DNA of 64,000 nucleotides from NCBI GenBank assembly GCA_035235625.1, contig CP141143.1:37929178-37993177 (forward strand), given 5' to 3'. A model generated the notes under the pieces. That model had not been told where the DNA came from. It did no database searches and worked only from the letters and a program-made list of their open reading frames with translations. The translations under genes and the position numbers were made by a program. This stretch comes from Saururus chinensis. Lineage: Eukaryota; Streptophyta; Magnoliopsida; Piperales; Saururaceae. Within the stretch, counting starts at the first letter, position 1; every line of letters starts with the position of its first letter. Below are positions 23,099-35,829 of this stretch, piece after piece.

Positions 23099-23526
23099 CA
23101 AGGAGGGGGGTGGAGCAAGGGGGAGAGGGGGAGCGGGAGGGAGGAGGGGGATGGGTTACCGGAGGATGGCGGGGAGCTGTAGGAGGGAGGAGGGGGTGGG
23201 GGAGATATATAAGCTAGTGAAATTTAGCCCGCGTGGGCTATTAGCGACGCTCTTCATACGAGCATCTCTAATAGGCTTTACATTTTAAAAAAAAACAAAG
23301 ATTGTTAGCAATGCTCATATAGAGTGTCACGATTAGTATTAGAATTAAGGACGTATATTGTATGCATCACTAATACATACGTTAGTAGCGACGCATATAT
23401 CTATACATTGCTAATGTATTAGGTAATGGTGATGCATCTTTCTATGCATCGCTATTACCCAGGTCTACTAGCGATGCATACTATTATGTGTCATTAATAT
23501 TTATTTATTTTTTAAAAATAATTTAT

Positions 23527-24022
23527 AATTTTAATCCTCTCTCCTCTATCTCTTCCTCTCTCTCACTCTTTCTTTCTCTCCCTCTCTCTCCGCTCTCTCT
23601 CCCCCTCACTCTCTCCACCTCTCTCTTCCTCACTCTCTCTCCCCCTCCCTCTCTCCCTCTCTCTCCTCTCTCTCTATCTCTCTCTCCCCTCACTCTCTCT
23701 CCCTCTCTCCCCTCACTCTCCTCCCCTCCCTCTCTCCCTCTCTCTCTATCACTCTCTTTCCCTCTCTCTCTATCTTTCTCTCCCCATCACTCTTTCCCCC
23801 TCCCTCCCTCTCTCCCTCTCTCCCACCTCTCTCTCTCCTTCTCTCTCTCTCCCTCTCCCTCTCACTCATCTCTCTCTCCCTCTCTCTATCTCACTCTCTT
23901 CCCCTCACTATCTCACTCTCTTCCCCTCACTATCTCGCTCTCTTCCCCTCACTCATCTCTCTCCCTCTCTCTCTCTATCTCCCCTCACTCTCTCTCCCCT
24001 GCCCCTCTCTGTCTTCTCCCTC
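23527..24022. repeat. CT-rich simple sequence, left part
   Basis: Almost only C and T on the plus strand, in runs of CTCTCT with interspersed CCCTCACT blocks. It continues after the LTR insertion at 27,260-27,784. A 186-codon frame across it is a by-product of the composition. Confidence 0.9.
24018..24022. repeat. Target-site duplication, left (CCCTC)
   Basis: CCCTC directly before TGTCATGCCC and again at 27,260-27,264. The setting is CT-rich, so chance agreement is easier here than elsewhere. Confidence 0.6.
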
Positions 24023-27000
24023 TGTCATGCCCGGGGTTTTCAAAATGATTTTAATAATATTTAAATAAAAATTCTGCAATATAAAGGCTATAAATTGGCA
24101 AAAATTGACGAAAATACGAAACCTGTGAAAAATATTTTTATAATTCTCATTCATTTGTATCAAATCCATCTCAAACACTTTCCTTTCAACTCAAAACAGA
24201 GATATAACAACGATAAAATAATTCAAAGCTCGTAGTTCATTCATCCCCCGGCGTGAATAACGAACAAAAGACAAAATTTGTCATGGCCATGGGCTTTCAA
24301 TATATTTTCCTAGGCGTAGCTGGGTACAAGTTCCATAACAGTCAAACATAATAAGACAGTCCATATACAAGTCCAAAATAATACATGTAATAGCACTCAC
24401 CTCACTTAATACATGTACTTCAAATTTTATTTACAACAGATCGTGGCATAAATTAATCAAGGAACAACATAATAAAAAATCAACCTATAGTCCAAAAAGA
24501 GTATCCTCAAACGCTAAGCAGCTCTCGAGCTAGGCCCCACAAAAGTCCCTGGAGTGCCTGAGGATTAGAGAAAAAGAACATGAGCATTTTCATAGCTAGT
24601 AGGAGAATCAAAATCAGTGAACCATAAAAGTTCACACCAAAGCTGCTCTGCAAGACAGTAGCAAACCAAGACCAGGAGAAGATAAACACAATCTCAATCA
24701 GAGTACTACAATTCCTCTGAGCTTCCTAGACTTACAAATTTTTCTTTCCACCTTACATTATAACAATTCACAACCTATCAAACTCTTATTCTCACATGCA
24801 TACTACTTACACTTACAATCTTACATTTGTTATCTTACACATACACTCGACGATTAGAACTAATTAAATCTTAATTAGCTCTAATGTCGAAAGGAAAGAA
24901 TGCCGCTAGGGTGTCACGTTGACCTTCAGAGAGAATCCTACGTGTTAAAAAGATTCTGAATGCAAAGTACACCAGTGCTCATGGGGCACAAGATCAAACA
25001 GGTAAGAGTAGATCCATGATACTACTTACCTGAGCGTGCAAATGCCCACTCTCTGGGGCCATACAGGGCCAGCAAGGGCCTAAAAATGCTAATTAAGGTA
25101 GGAAAACTTACAAAGCCACTATTGGGCAGAAAACTTACAATGCCACTCTTGGGTGCACAACTTATGGTGCTCTCAACATAGCATAAAAAAAAATCCTAAC
25201 TTACACAAACATTACCTCCAAGGTAAGAACTATGTTAATCTTATAGGTGAAACTGACCATCCGTCAGTCGTCAACCAAACGGAATTTAATCCATCAATCT
25301 AGCTAAGGACTCACTCTTATTATGAACTACATACTTTCATTTTGTTGAAATTATAGTTTATAAGTTATGAGATTACCATTATGGATCGCAAGCTTATCCC
25401 TAGCTTATACCTAAGCTCCATCATTTATGAGCCTATCCCGAAGATTCTAATCCGTCGAAATTGATAGTCACATATCAAACCTACGCACCTCATCTGCACA
25501 CGGATAACTACTCGTAGTTTTGAACTAGACACCACACATACACCTTATAATATATTTTATAACCCTTAAAACGTGTAAACATAAGTCTTCATGTAAACAT
25601 GAAGACCACTCATGCATTTAGCAAGGATTAAAGTTAATTACAAGGGTCTTCTGCTCATCCATTAATCCCAATCACGATGAAGTCATAATGTGAATGTACA
25701 ACTAATCAACTAATTAATACACAGATAATTTTAAAATATACGCATATGGCCATTAAAATTAATCTTTGCACTTAACATCCTCCGCATTAATATCTACTAA
25801 ACATCATGTAATTAAACACTTTAATCCTAGCATGCATCCTATCAGAAAAGCACGCTAGAGTGAATTTCTAAGGTTCAAAGTCTCCTACCTCGATGACCGG
25901 GCCAAAATTGGTGTTAGGGCGAACCACGAAGGCTGCGTTGGTGCATACCCAGTAGCCCACGCACCCTTACACTACGAGAGACAGCTTTGGGGTGGAAACT
26001 GCAGTGCAGGTCTCCAATTAACGCCCGCGGTTAAGAACGTCTCTCACAACACCCGCACCGGTGATTTAGATGCCTGCACGCCCCAAAAAGAGCTTAGGTC
26101 AGTCCAATAGTGTGGGTAACACATTGTCATGGAGGTGGTCTCTAGCCGCTGGCAAGGCGGAATGGTCACTGGCCAAACTTCCTGTGAAATTTCTGGTGGA
26201 TGAACATGCAGAGATTGCTAAACAAAATTTAAGAGGAAAAAAATATATGCAAGGAGGTAAATCAAGATCTGAGGTGGGAGAGATGGCGTCGGGACCGGCA
26301 GAAAACGGATCAAAATGGCAACTTTCGCCGGTCCTAGAAGTAGTTCAACCCAAAAACAGGGTAGGTCTGCGAGAGGCTGTTGATCGGATTGAAAAGTCCG
26401 ATTGCATGGCATCCCAACAATAACCCAAAGGCTTGGCAGAGAGGTCACCGGCCGGAAAATAGCTCACGGTGGCCACCCTGCCGACTACAGTGGCGGTTCG
26501 GCCCAAAATAGGAAAATCCAAAAAAAAAACCAGCAACCGAAATCTCTGGAGACTGGGCTGACCGGAGTAAAATTGGGAAAAAGGGGTATACCTTCCGGTT
26601 TGTGGTGGCCCGGCGACCTCTCTAGTGAATTCTGGCTGCTCCAGCGACTTTCGACAGCTGTGGCGGCGTTTCAACCCAAAAGGGCTTCTTCCCCAATCTA
26701 GCCGGCAAACAACTGTGTAGGGAGGCACGACGGCGGCCAAAGACGGTGCGGCCCGTGTCACTATGACCGGACGGTCAAAGTTTGGCAAAGGCGAGGGGCG
26801 GTGGCAGAGCTCCAGTGAAAAGAAGTGGGGGGGTCTCTCCTTTCCGCCGGCGGAATTTACTGTGCAGAATGCAAAATGCGTTCTGCATTTTGCGCTCTGT
26901 TTTATTTTTTTATTTTTTATTTTTTCAATCGTGCACCTCTACCTTGCGCGTCTCCACTTCTTCGTCAAGCACAAGAACTCCCGACGCATGATGAACTCCC

Positions 27001-27259
27001 CCTTAAGAACACGCCTTGACCAAAACAACTTTACTTTTAATCTAAGAGCGCTAATTTAAGGAGCGAGTTTTAAATTTAAGCTCTGCAACCTTAACTTACG
27101 CGTTTAAACTCTTGAAAACGTACAAGCCTTTTCTTCCTACGACCGAGGCTACGCATAACACTAACACATAATTATCGAGAAAAATAACACAGAGGATTAA
27201 ACAAAAATTCATTTCCCAAGAAGCAGATAAATAACCACAGAAAAGTCGAGGTTATTACA
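24023..27259 (-). mobile_element. Tekay-like solo LTR, minus strand
   Basis: Plus-strand ends are TGTCATGCCCGGGG and GGTTATTACA, equivalent to TGTAAT...GGGCATGACA when read on the minus strand. The left 140 bases align with 41,212 onward. No internal region is present, so it is a solo LTR of 3,237 bp. Read in its own sense it has a GC-rich first part (26,920-25,900), a donor-like AG/GTAGGAG at 25,888, an AT-rich middle, and an acceptor-like pyrimidine tract with CAG near 24,552. Orientation is set by comparison with the copies that sit beside a purine tract. Confidence 0.8.
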
Positions 27260-27784
27260 CCCTCTCTCTCTCTCCCTCTCTCTCTATCTCTCTCTCCCCC
27301 TTAGTCATCTCTCTCTCACCCTCTCTCTCTCTATCACCCCTCACTCTCTCCCCTTCCCCTCTCTCTTCTCACTCTCTCTCTCTTCCTCTCTCCCTTACTC
27401 TCTCTCTCTCCTCTCTCTCTATCTCTCTCTCCACCTCACTCTCTCTCCCTCTCTCTTCCTCTCGTCCCCTCACTCCCCTCCCTCTCTCCCTCTCTCTGTC
27501 CCTCCTCTCACTCTCTCCCTCCTCTCACTCTTTCCCTCTCCTCACTCTTTCCCTCTCTCTCTATCTCTCTCTCCCCCTCACTCATCTCTTTCTCCCTCTC
27601 TATCTCTCTCTCCCCCTCACTCATCTCTTTCTCCCTCTCTATCTATCTCTATCACCCCTCACTCTCTCTCCCCTGCCCCTCTATCTCTTCCTCTCTCCCT
27701 CACTCTCTCTCTATCCCCTCTCTCTCCCTCTCTCTCTTCTCCTCTCTCCCTCTCCGCTTCACTCTCTCTCTCCTTCCCTCCCCT
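27260..27784. repeat. CT-rich simple sequence, right part
   Basis: Continuation of 23,527-24,022. Together they would make about 1 kb of CT-rich sequence before the LTR insertion. Confidence 0.9.
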
Positions 27785-28321
27785 TTATTATTTATACAAA
27801 TAGTTAATATAGAAGAAAATATATTATATTTAAAAAGTTTATTTTAATTTTTTTATACTTATTATATAATTATTTATTAAATAAAAGTAATTAATAAAGA
27901 TAATAGTGAAGCTTTTTAAAGCGTCAATATTAGTTCTAAATTTGTAATTTTTTATTTTGAATTGATAACTATTAATGACACTATTTATTAGGCGTCACTA
28001 ATTGTCTAATTATTATCAACGCATTTTCTTAGGGGTCACTATTGTTAAAAATAATTAGTGACTAAAAAATTGTGTCACTAATAGTTATGAATTTTTTTAA
28101 AAAGTTTAATACATACATATTTTAGTGACGCTTTTTCACTAAAATATGATTATTAGTGATGCTTTATATTATAAGTGACGCTTTATATATATTATTGTTG
28201 CTAATATATGATTATTAGTGACACTTTATATTATGCATTGCTAATAGTAAATTTTTTTTATGACACCTTTTTATGTGTCGCTATTAGTAGTTTTTATAAT
28301 AAAAGCGTCGCTAATAGTACA

Positions 28322-28334
28322 TTTTGTTGTCGTG
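28322..28334 (-). repeat. CACTA terminal inverted repeat, right
   Basis: TTTTGTTGTCGTG, the reverse complement of the left terminus with one A-to-C change. Confidence 0.75.
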
Positions 28335-28546
28335 GACTTCCTAAATCCGAAACGGTCAAACTTTAGTTCTCATGGAGGTTCCTCCTCTCCTATCTTAGCC
28401 ACCATGACTTGGGAAGGTGTGGCTTACCAACATTTTATGAGGCACAAAGTGCAGTTCATCCAAAAGGAGCTTCAACAATGCCCTACACAGGATCCATTTT
28501 ATCAATATTGAGAAAACAATTCAGCAATATTAATTAATTTTTTTTT
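28335..28546. other. Short unassigned segment right of the CACTA element
   Basis: An open frame runs from inside the CACTA end to 28,511, with about 55 residues outside it. They include NFSSHGGSSS and LATMTWEGVAY and look non-random, but match nothing I recognise. It may be the tail of an older gene or element into which the CACTA jumped. Confidence 0.25.
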
Positions 28547-29199
28547 GCAATATTCTAGAAGTTTGATTCATCAACTATAGTCATTTTCTGCTTCATTTAA
28601 AAAAAAATCTAAGTTAAAATGATTACTTAATTGAAATTATTTCAGTTATACTTAAAAAAATTCAAAGTTTTAAGACTTCAATTGTAATGTAAAAACATTT
28701 TAGTAATATTCCTTATATGTTTCTACAATGTTTTGGAAGTTTGATTCAACATCTATAACCCATTTTCTGCTTCATTTTACACAAAATCTAAGTTAAAATG
28801 AATACTTCATTGAAACTATTTAAGCTATACTTATAAATCCCAAGTTGTAAGACTTCAACAATAATGCAAAAATACTTTAGCAATATTGTTGAAACTTTTT
28901 GCAACATTCTAGAAGTGTTATTCAACAACTATATTCATTTTTATGCTTTATTTTACAAGAAACATAAGTTAAAATAATATTAATTGAAATTATTTCATCT
29001 GTACTTATAAATCCCAAGTTGTAAAACTTCAACAATAATGAAAAAATGTTTAAATAATATTACTTAAACATTTTAGCAATATTTCTCAAATGTTTTTGTA
29101 ATATTCTTGAAACTTGATTTAGCAATTATATTAATTTTTCTTCTTCATTTTACAAAACACTTAAGTTAAAAAATATTTAATTAAAATTATTTCAATGGA
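28547..29199. repeat. Degenerate tandem array, 176-197 bp units, about 3.5 copies
   Basis: Units begin with GCAATATTCTAGAAG-like sequence at 28,547 (178 bp), 28,725 (176 bp), 28,901 (197 bp) and 29,098 (partial, about 100 bp). Shared blocks in each are CATTTTCTGCTTCATTTTA, TAAGTTAAAAT and AATTGAAATTATTTCA. The third unit has about 20 extra bases. Unit size and AT richness resemble plant satellites, but the array is short and diverged. Confidence 0.8.
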
Positions 29200-31144
29200 A
29201 AAAAAAGGTTTATTATGGGGATTCTAGATTTCCTTATGAATTCCTCAATAGCCTCCAAATGGAAATCCTAAACTACATCATTGTTTAGTTGCATGAAGCT
29301 AAAAAGGATATCTACTCTATAGAAAAACATATGCAAAATATGCCGATCCCACCTAAAATGTAAAAGGAAAATCAATCGAAGGAATTGTTGGGACAATTAT
29401 AACACAATTATGTGAAAGTCAAGAACCATTTCATTGAATGGCTTGAAGACACTAACAAGTGGCCCCTTAGCGGCAGAATTGCCACGTGGAAGATACTTAG
29501 CTTTAGTGTATAGCCAAAATCATAATCTGAACGTAGCTTCTCAGCTACGTTCGCCAGAGAGTTGTGCATCCCCACCCATATATAACACATCAAACCAAGT
29601 TAAACAAGTTCTATAGGACACCAGCCTGTTCCATATATTTTCATAAATTTCAACATTACAACGAGAAAAAAACATCAAAAGTCACAAGAAATTTAGTATG
29701 AATGCTTACAATGTAAACCTTCCTATCATTAAAGAGTTTCCCACCATCCTCCAGTGACTTTATCACTTCATATGTAGGGCATGCTTGTCTCTTTAATTAA
29801 GCAAAAAATGCCATCAAACTCAGAGGGGCCCTTACACTTTTCATTGGACTTGTATACCATGATGTTTTGCCTATTTTTTGTGATTTTTTAATAATTTTCT
29901 GCTTATTTTCTAATAGGGAAATTATGCTTTTTGGTGTATTTCATTTTCTCTTTTCAACTTAATGTTTTTGCAAAGTCCTAGTCGTGGGCTCGGGCCTCGA
30001 CACCCCCAAAAAGCTTTTAACATGAAAACAGAAGAAAAACAAGACCAAAATGAAGAGAAAAGGATATTGGAAGGACTGTTCAGTGCATAATATAAAGCTT
30101 TTGCATGTAAAGTAAAGCTGCGGTGAGTAAATATAGCTTTCACGGACAAAAAGGGCTTTAGCTCCGAAGATAGTGTTTCACCATGTAAGTTGGTGGCTCT
30201 GACGTGTGCAGGAAGGATTTAGTGTGGATAAAAGTGGGCTTCAGCATGTTTAAGGAGATTTGGGAGGAAGGCAGTGTCAGCGTGTGAATTTAAGGTTTGA
30301 CTTGTGAAGGGGGTAAAAAGAAAAAACAATCAAAAAGAGACTTGCAAGTATTGTTCACAGCTCGACTTAGCCATGATGCTCGTGCATAACCCAGTGTTCC
30401 CCTTTTGTGAGCTATGGCTCACCGCCGTTCAAGGGCAAAGACCGCTGGAATCAGCTCCGCTTGGCCGCCACGAACACCTTGAAGCCGGAATGAGCCATTG
30501 CTGCCACAGTAGCAGTGACTCTCCTTATGTCCGCCACTGATTCCCTATATGCCCCTCTTCTTTGAGTTTTGGGCTGCCGGAGGACTGCTGCTACCAGAAG
30601 CCACAGTCCTCTAGCGTTTGATATGTAAAAAGACTTAGGGTTTAATATGTATTGTGAACTAGAACAAATTGAATATAAGGTATTATCAAGCATTTGATTA
30701 CTTTAGTTAATTCAGAAGGATTTAGTTTGAGGCATTCTAAGCAAAATTATTAGTCGTAAGGTGGATGATGTGGAATGCATGAGATGAGAAGAGTACGTTA
30801 ATTCAAAATGTTGGAATGTTCATTGAATTACTTTTATGAGATGGTTGATGTTACACCTAAACTATTGATTCATTAATTTGAGTTGAAGCTTAGGGTTGTA
30901 TTAGGTGTAGAAGTGGATGTAGTCTTAGAAGGTCAAATCTATAAGTATTGCATTTGTGTGACTATCACAATGATTACGAAATAAGGAAAGTAAAGAAAAA
31001 TTAAGAGAGAAATAGTAGAAGATTATTGAGGTAATAAAGAGTTAAAAAATTAATAAGATAAAGCGCTAGGGCATTGAGGGTCATCATAACATTTAGTATT
31101 ATTTTTTATATGTCATATTATCTCAATTAGAACCGAATAAAGAT
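29200..31144. other. No assigned gene
   Basis: AT-rich with a patch of higher GC at 29,950-30,600. A minus-strand frame 30,451-30,693 (80 codons) in that patch contains Ala/Arg/Val-rich sequence but matches nothing known. The stretch 29,400-29,600 is open on both strands and is not recognisable either. Confidence 0.35.
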
Positions 31145-31500
31145 TCTATCTAACTGGAAGATATCAAATATTAAAAGAAAAACCAAAGAAACGGAATACT
31201 TTGGGTAGATGAAGGATAAAAATAATTATTTTTTCAAGAGTTTTATGTATCAAAATTACAAAAGATAAGGAGAGCCTTTTAGCATCTTATGTATTAAGAT
31301 CACAAAGAAACAAGAATAAGAACAATATTAAATGAACATCACTTCAAATAGTCATTACTTACTTGAAAACATTAATTAAACATGAATGGTACTCTATTAT
31401 ATAGTTACAAATCACCTCTAGCCTTAGCTAGAGTGATTAAAAAATCATTATAATAAAACTTAAAAATCAAAACTAAGAAAGAGGAGAAACCTAGTAGAAG
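31145..31500. repeat. Direct repeat X, left copy
   Basis: Aligns with 34,084-34,430. Shared landmarks are CTATCTAACTGGAAG against CTATGTAACCGGAAG, GGAATACTTTGG, CATCACTTCAAATA and TTACAAATCACC. It ends where the Tekay-like LTR begins. Family unknown. Confidence 0.7.
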
Positions 31501-31520
31501 AGTGCTCCAAACTTGATTGC

Positions 31521-34083
31521 AGGTTTGATTTGATTTTGGGGTTATGAGTTAGTAATTATGACTCTAATAAGGTTTAGTTTCATTTTTAAAAGTAATAGTG
31601 TCAATTTCGATTTATCTAATTTTTTATTGATTTTATTACATTTTATTCTAATTATTACTTAATTATAGAAGCAGATCCACCCATGGGCCCTACGTTAGAC
31701 GGCGAGCAACGCATTTGACCCTTTAGGCTTATATTATTTTATTTCAATGGGTATGGCTATGATTATATTCATTTTTAGAGAAAAAATAACCCTCATTAGC
31801 TAGTTAGGGCCTTTTGATTTATTATTCAACCCTACTATTCTTAAACCCATCCTAAAACCCATTCTACTTAAGGAAACCCTAGCCTATTTGCATAAATGGG
31901 GAAGGGCTATGTTATGAGGGAAGAAGTGTTCTACCCCCTTTTCCCAAATAACCCCTATTCTTTCTATTTTTATCTTAATCATTCTTATCTTCATTTCCCA
32001 TCTTATTTTTAATTTTTTTCATTAAAAATTTTATTTTAAATTTTGATTTAAAACCCTAAAAAGGTGATTTTTGTATTTAATCAAAGGATGTCCTAGATCT
32101 ACCTATCTTCAAGTTGATTTGAGCTTATTAGTTAATTTTAATTGAGTTTTAACAAATACCCTAATTTTGGGTAGGATTTTTTGAGAATTGAAGTTTTTTC
32201 GTTGATCAAAAGGTCCTTGTGTGATTTTATCCATTCTAATGTGTGATTGTAGATTTATTTAAACTCTTTCTTTATTTGGGGGTTTAATGGTGATTTATGA
32301 AAAGTATACAATTTATGGTTATTTTTTCATGATTAAGCATGAAAATGGTTAGATCTATCATGTTATAGGGCTAGAATTTGATTATATGATGTTCTATGGT
32401 GATTTTTTGAATTTATATAGAATTTTAGAATATTTTTAATTTGAATTTCAGACGGTTAAAGACAAACTAAGAAAAGTGAACTATTCCGGCCGAACAAACA
32501 AGTTAACAACTATTCAAATGATCAGCCATTTGAATGACTTGACAGAGCGTACAAACGGCAACACGATAGTTTCTAATTTTTGGCCTATTTTTTGTATTTT
32601 TGACTAATTTTTTTTCTCATCTCATAAATTTTATTCTTTATGACTATGATGAGTTACTATTATCTATAAATACTACTGTGAATGCATGAATATGATTATA
32701 CTTGTTTAGTTTTAATATAATATTTTTCTTGTTTTAAATCCATGTTTGGTGATTTTTTCATAATTACTCTATGATTCCAGTAGTTCTTAACCATGATAAT
32801 TTATGTATGCTTACACATGTGACATTGATCTTAGGTGATTCATATTTCACATGTTTTAGCATAAATTTGAACACTACCATGCATATGTATATTCTTGCTT
32901 GTGACTACATGATTTTATTTGTCACAAATAGACCGTGTTACATGCTCATAGGGACTGATTTGTGTATGTATAATCATGCTTACATTCGTTAGACTATGCT
33001 CACACATGAATCATGGCACATGCATCATAAAAATGCTCTATAAGCAATGATTAGTCTTGATTGATCGTTTGGATGCAATCGGATACCATTGATTGTCAGA
33101 TTAATCATGTTGAGGCTTATTGAATTGGTTTTATGTCTAAAAGGATATGGTTTTTGTTTTGTGTTTCTTTGAGAATGTATTGTCTCCCCTGACACAGGTT
33201 ATGTAGGAACAATGATGTTGATGTTATATATGTGATTATGGAATGGATTTGCATGAATATACAAAATGGTGTGTAATTGGTACACTTGATTTTGCAGGGT
33301 GAATGTTTATATTGAGATATGATTATGCATATATGAATATTGAGAATTAATTCATGCAGGAGGTGATTATTATAATTAGATTCATGGATTACACATGATA
33401 TGTATATGTTTTATGAGCTATGTATGAACCCATGTGCACAGGTGGCGTGAATATGTGCTTATGGAACGTTGGTTACATCAGATTTGCAGGTGACATGAGT
33501 ATATGTTTATGGAATGTGATATATCCCATAATGAATGGGTGTGGTGAATTAATATGTGATATATGCTATATTGATAATGCCTGTGATATCATTATGAATT
33601 TACTTTCTACGTTAGAACCTTGTTAAGCAAAAGCTTACTCCTCTTTTTATTGGGGCTGCATGTCATGCCATGTTGGTGTTTTGAATGGGGTCTATGTTGA
33701 GCATGAGGATAACCACATTCACTGAGAGGGGCTATGGTTGCATAGCGTTATATTAGATTTGTTTATAACAAGTTGAACTTATATATTTGACTGTACTTCA
33801 CACTATATTTAGCCATGGTTGGCTTAGACTTGTTTAGCCTTGAGGCTTGTTTTTTGTGATGATTACTTGATGTGGGTATGTGCGGACTAAGACATTAATT
33901 AGGAATTCTTTACTGTTTTGCTCTATTTGTTTTTTTACAAAGGGCTTGTGTGCTTACTCCATTGTGTTTTCACTCATAAATAGGTTAAGTCTTCTAGCTC
34001 TCCAACTCTATTTCTCTGCGCCATGTGTCGCTTACTCCTTGGACTAGGTTCAGGTCTAGGATAGAGTATGCTAGGGTGTGACA
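31521..34083 (+). repeat. Tekay-like LTR lacking its first 60 or so bases
   Basis: From TTTGATTTGATTTTGGGG onward it aligns with the LTR that follows the polypurine tract at 37,429. The right end is GGGTGTGACA. It contains a TATA-like CATAAAT near 31,892, a weak GATC module at 32,483-32,565, and a TACTCCTCTTTTTATTGGGG segment equivalent to the acceptor region of LTR A, though the AG is lost. No element body follows directly. CTATG follows the right end. Confidence 0.7.
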
Positions 34084-34430
34084 CTATGTAACCGGAAGTT
34101 ATGAACATTAAAATCAAAATAAAAGATAGGGAATACTTTGGAATAGTTGAAGGATAATAATAATTATTTCTTTAAGATTTCTATGTATCAAAACCACAAA
34201 AGATCAAGATATAGAGCCTTCAAACATCTTATGTATTATACTCATAAAGAAATAAAAAGAATAACAATATTAAATAAACATCACTTCAAATAATGAATTC
34301 TTACTTGAAACCACTAATGAAACATAAATAGAACTTCATTAGATTGTTACAAATCACCTTCAGCCTTAGCCATAAGGCTTAGCAAGCTACAAAAGAAGAA
34401 AAGAAGAATAGGCGAAGAGAGCTCAAAAGA
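34084..34430. repeat. Direct repeat X, right copy
   Basis: Begins immediately after the LTR end at 34,083 and matches 31,145-31,500 along its length with scattered differences. Confidence 0.7.
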
Positions 34431-35620
34431 GGAGGGGATAATAACTCTCTCATGTTCACCCCTATTTTTACGTGAATAGAAGGGGTTGCTATAAGGGGGA
34501 AGGTCTAATCATGTCTATTGATTACTTCCTGACTCATTGTTTGATTCATTGCTTCTTTAGTAATAATTATATTCTAAATTAATAATTTATTTAAAAAATA
34601 AGTATATTTTAATCTTCCTTTAGTTATCTAATCAGCCTCATTATTTTTCCTTATTTGTATAAATCACAAGCTTTGAAAATATCCTCCATGTGTTGACCTC
34701 GGGTTAATTGACTAGCTGTCTCTTTGCATATCAAATGTGACCCCTATATCCTTTAAATTATAAAATTTATCTTGCAATAAGTATTATAGCTACAAAAGTC
34801 TTATTTCTAATGCCACTAGAATTATATAAATCTAAATTTTACATAGAAAGATATGACTGAAATACTAAGGCTATGTCAATCTATCGAAATTAGCTTTTTC
34901 CTAGATTTGGTTCTCTTGATGCAAATGTAAAATTTAATTGGTCCACAAGGTTATGTTCGACCATTCCTGCATGTTTATACCATTGAAGAGCTCATTCTTA
35001 ACCTTTGAATAGTTTTAGGTAGTTGGGCTTCACCTCCTTTTCAACTTGGATCTTATCGAAGACCATTTGGATATGTAAACACAACAAAGATCCAATTTAC
35101 ATATTTAAAATATAAATAGCCTAAATAAGTAATAAATTAACAAAAAATTCAGATTTAAATTCAAGATTTAAAAATATTTAATTGAATATTATTTTAGTGC
35201 ATTAAATGCATTAAGTGAAGTACGTTTCCTCACATACTAGAGTTTTGGAAAAGGCTCAAATTGAAATAAGTTAGCAAAAGACTATAAGACAGGAGGATTA
35301 AATGACATAATTGTACCCACATAAATTATATAATTCAAACATAGTTTGTAATCAAAACTATGAGTATGAAACCTAAGGGGTTTGATTGATTATGTTTCAT
35401 GTTTGAGTCAGTTAGTGATTAGTCGGGTAGGCATTTCTCATGTTTAGCCATGGTATTTATCCTATAAGATGTTGTCTTTGATTTGTATTTAAGCCTGGAC
35501 ATTATATGATCTTATCAAAGTGTTGTATGTTGTTGCCCATAGTTGACACTGCATAATTCTGCCCAAATATTCCCATAGTTGGCACTTCTTACTCTTACTC
35601 GTACACTTACTATCAACAAC
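34431..35620. other. No gene seen
   Basis: AT-rich sequence. The final part (35,500-35,620), with TTGGCACTTCTTACTC-type words, resembles the minus-strand Tekay-like LTR middle (compare 25,100-25,150 and 42,500). Confidence 0.35.
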
Positions 35621-35825
35621 TGTAACTCATTAGAATTTAATTAGTTGTAGTGTCAATGAAAAGGAATGTCACTAGGGCATCATCACCTTAACCTCCATGA
35701 AGGAACTATACGCTATGGGCTTTTCTGAAGGAAAGGCACACCTATCTTGAGCATAGCTTAAGGTGATGGGTCAATGTCATTCCTTTCCATCGACACTAGA
35801 ACTGATTAAATTCTAATGAGCTACG
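35621..35825. repeat. Inverted repeat built from two Tekay-like LTR fragments
   Basis: The left arm 35,621-35,690 and right arm 35,759-35,825 are reverse complements with scattered mismatches, around a 68-base spacer. The left arm plus spacer matches the minus-strand LTRs at 24,870-24,960 and 42,250-42,370 (TCATCACCTTAACCTCC). The right arm is the same piece turned round. Confidence 0.75.
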
Positions 35826-35829
35826 ATTC

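Larger units (their letters stand above)
22368..28334. mobile_element. CACTA (En/Spm-type) transposon without transposase
   Basis: Terminal inverted repeats are CACTACAACAAAA (22,368-22,380) and TTTTGTTGTCGTG (28,322-28,334), matching with one mismatch. Dense subterminal repeats of the form TTAGCGACGC and GTCGCTAATA occupy 22,380-23,470 and 27,900-28,320 in both orientations, as in CACTA elements. No transposase reading frame is present. Without the LTR inserted at 24,023-27,259 it would be about 2.7 kb. The three bases on either side (AAG and GAC) do not match, so no target duplication remains. The centre holds a GC-rich hairpin and CT-rich simple sequence. Confidence 0.78.

Noticed and set aside
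23488..24048. 186-codon plus-strand reading frame rich in Ser, Leu and Pro
   Set aside because: It is a direct translation of CT-rich simple sequence and continues into an LTR; no protein feature is present.
26070..27059. Several frames of 64-147 codons on both strands
   Set aside because: Same GC-rich LTR part as above; frames are not shared between copies.
22365..28337. Three-base target duplication for the first CACTA element
   Set aside because: Flanking triplets are AAG and GAC and do not match.
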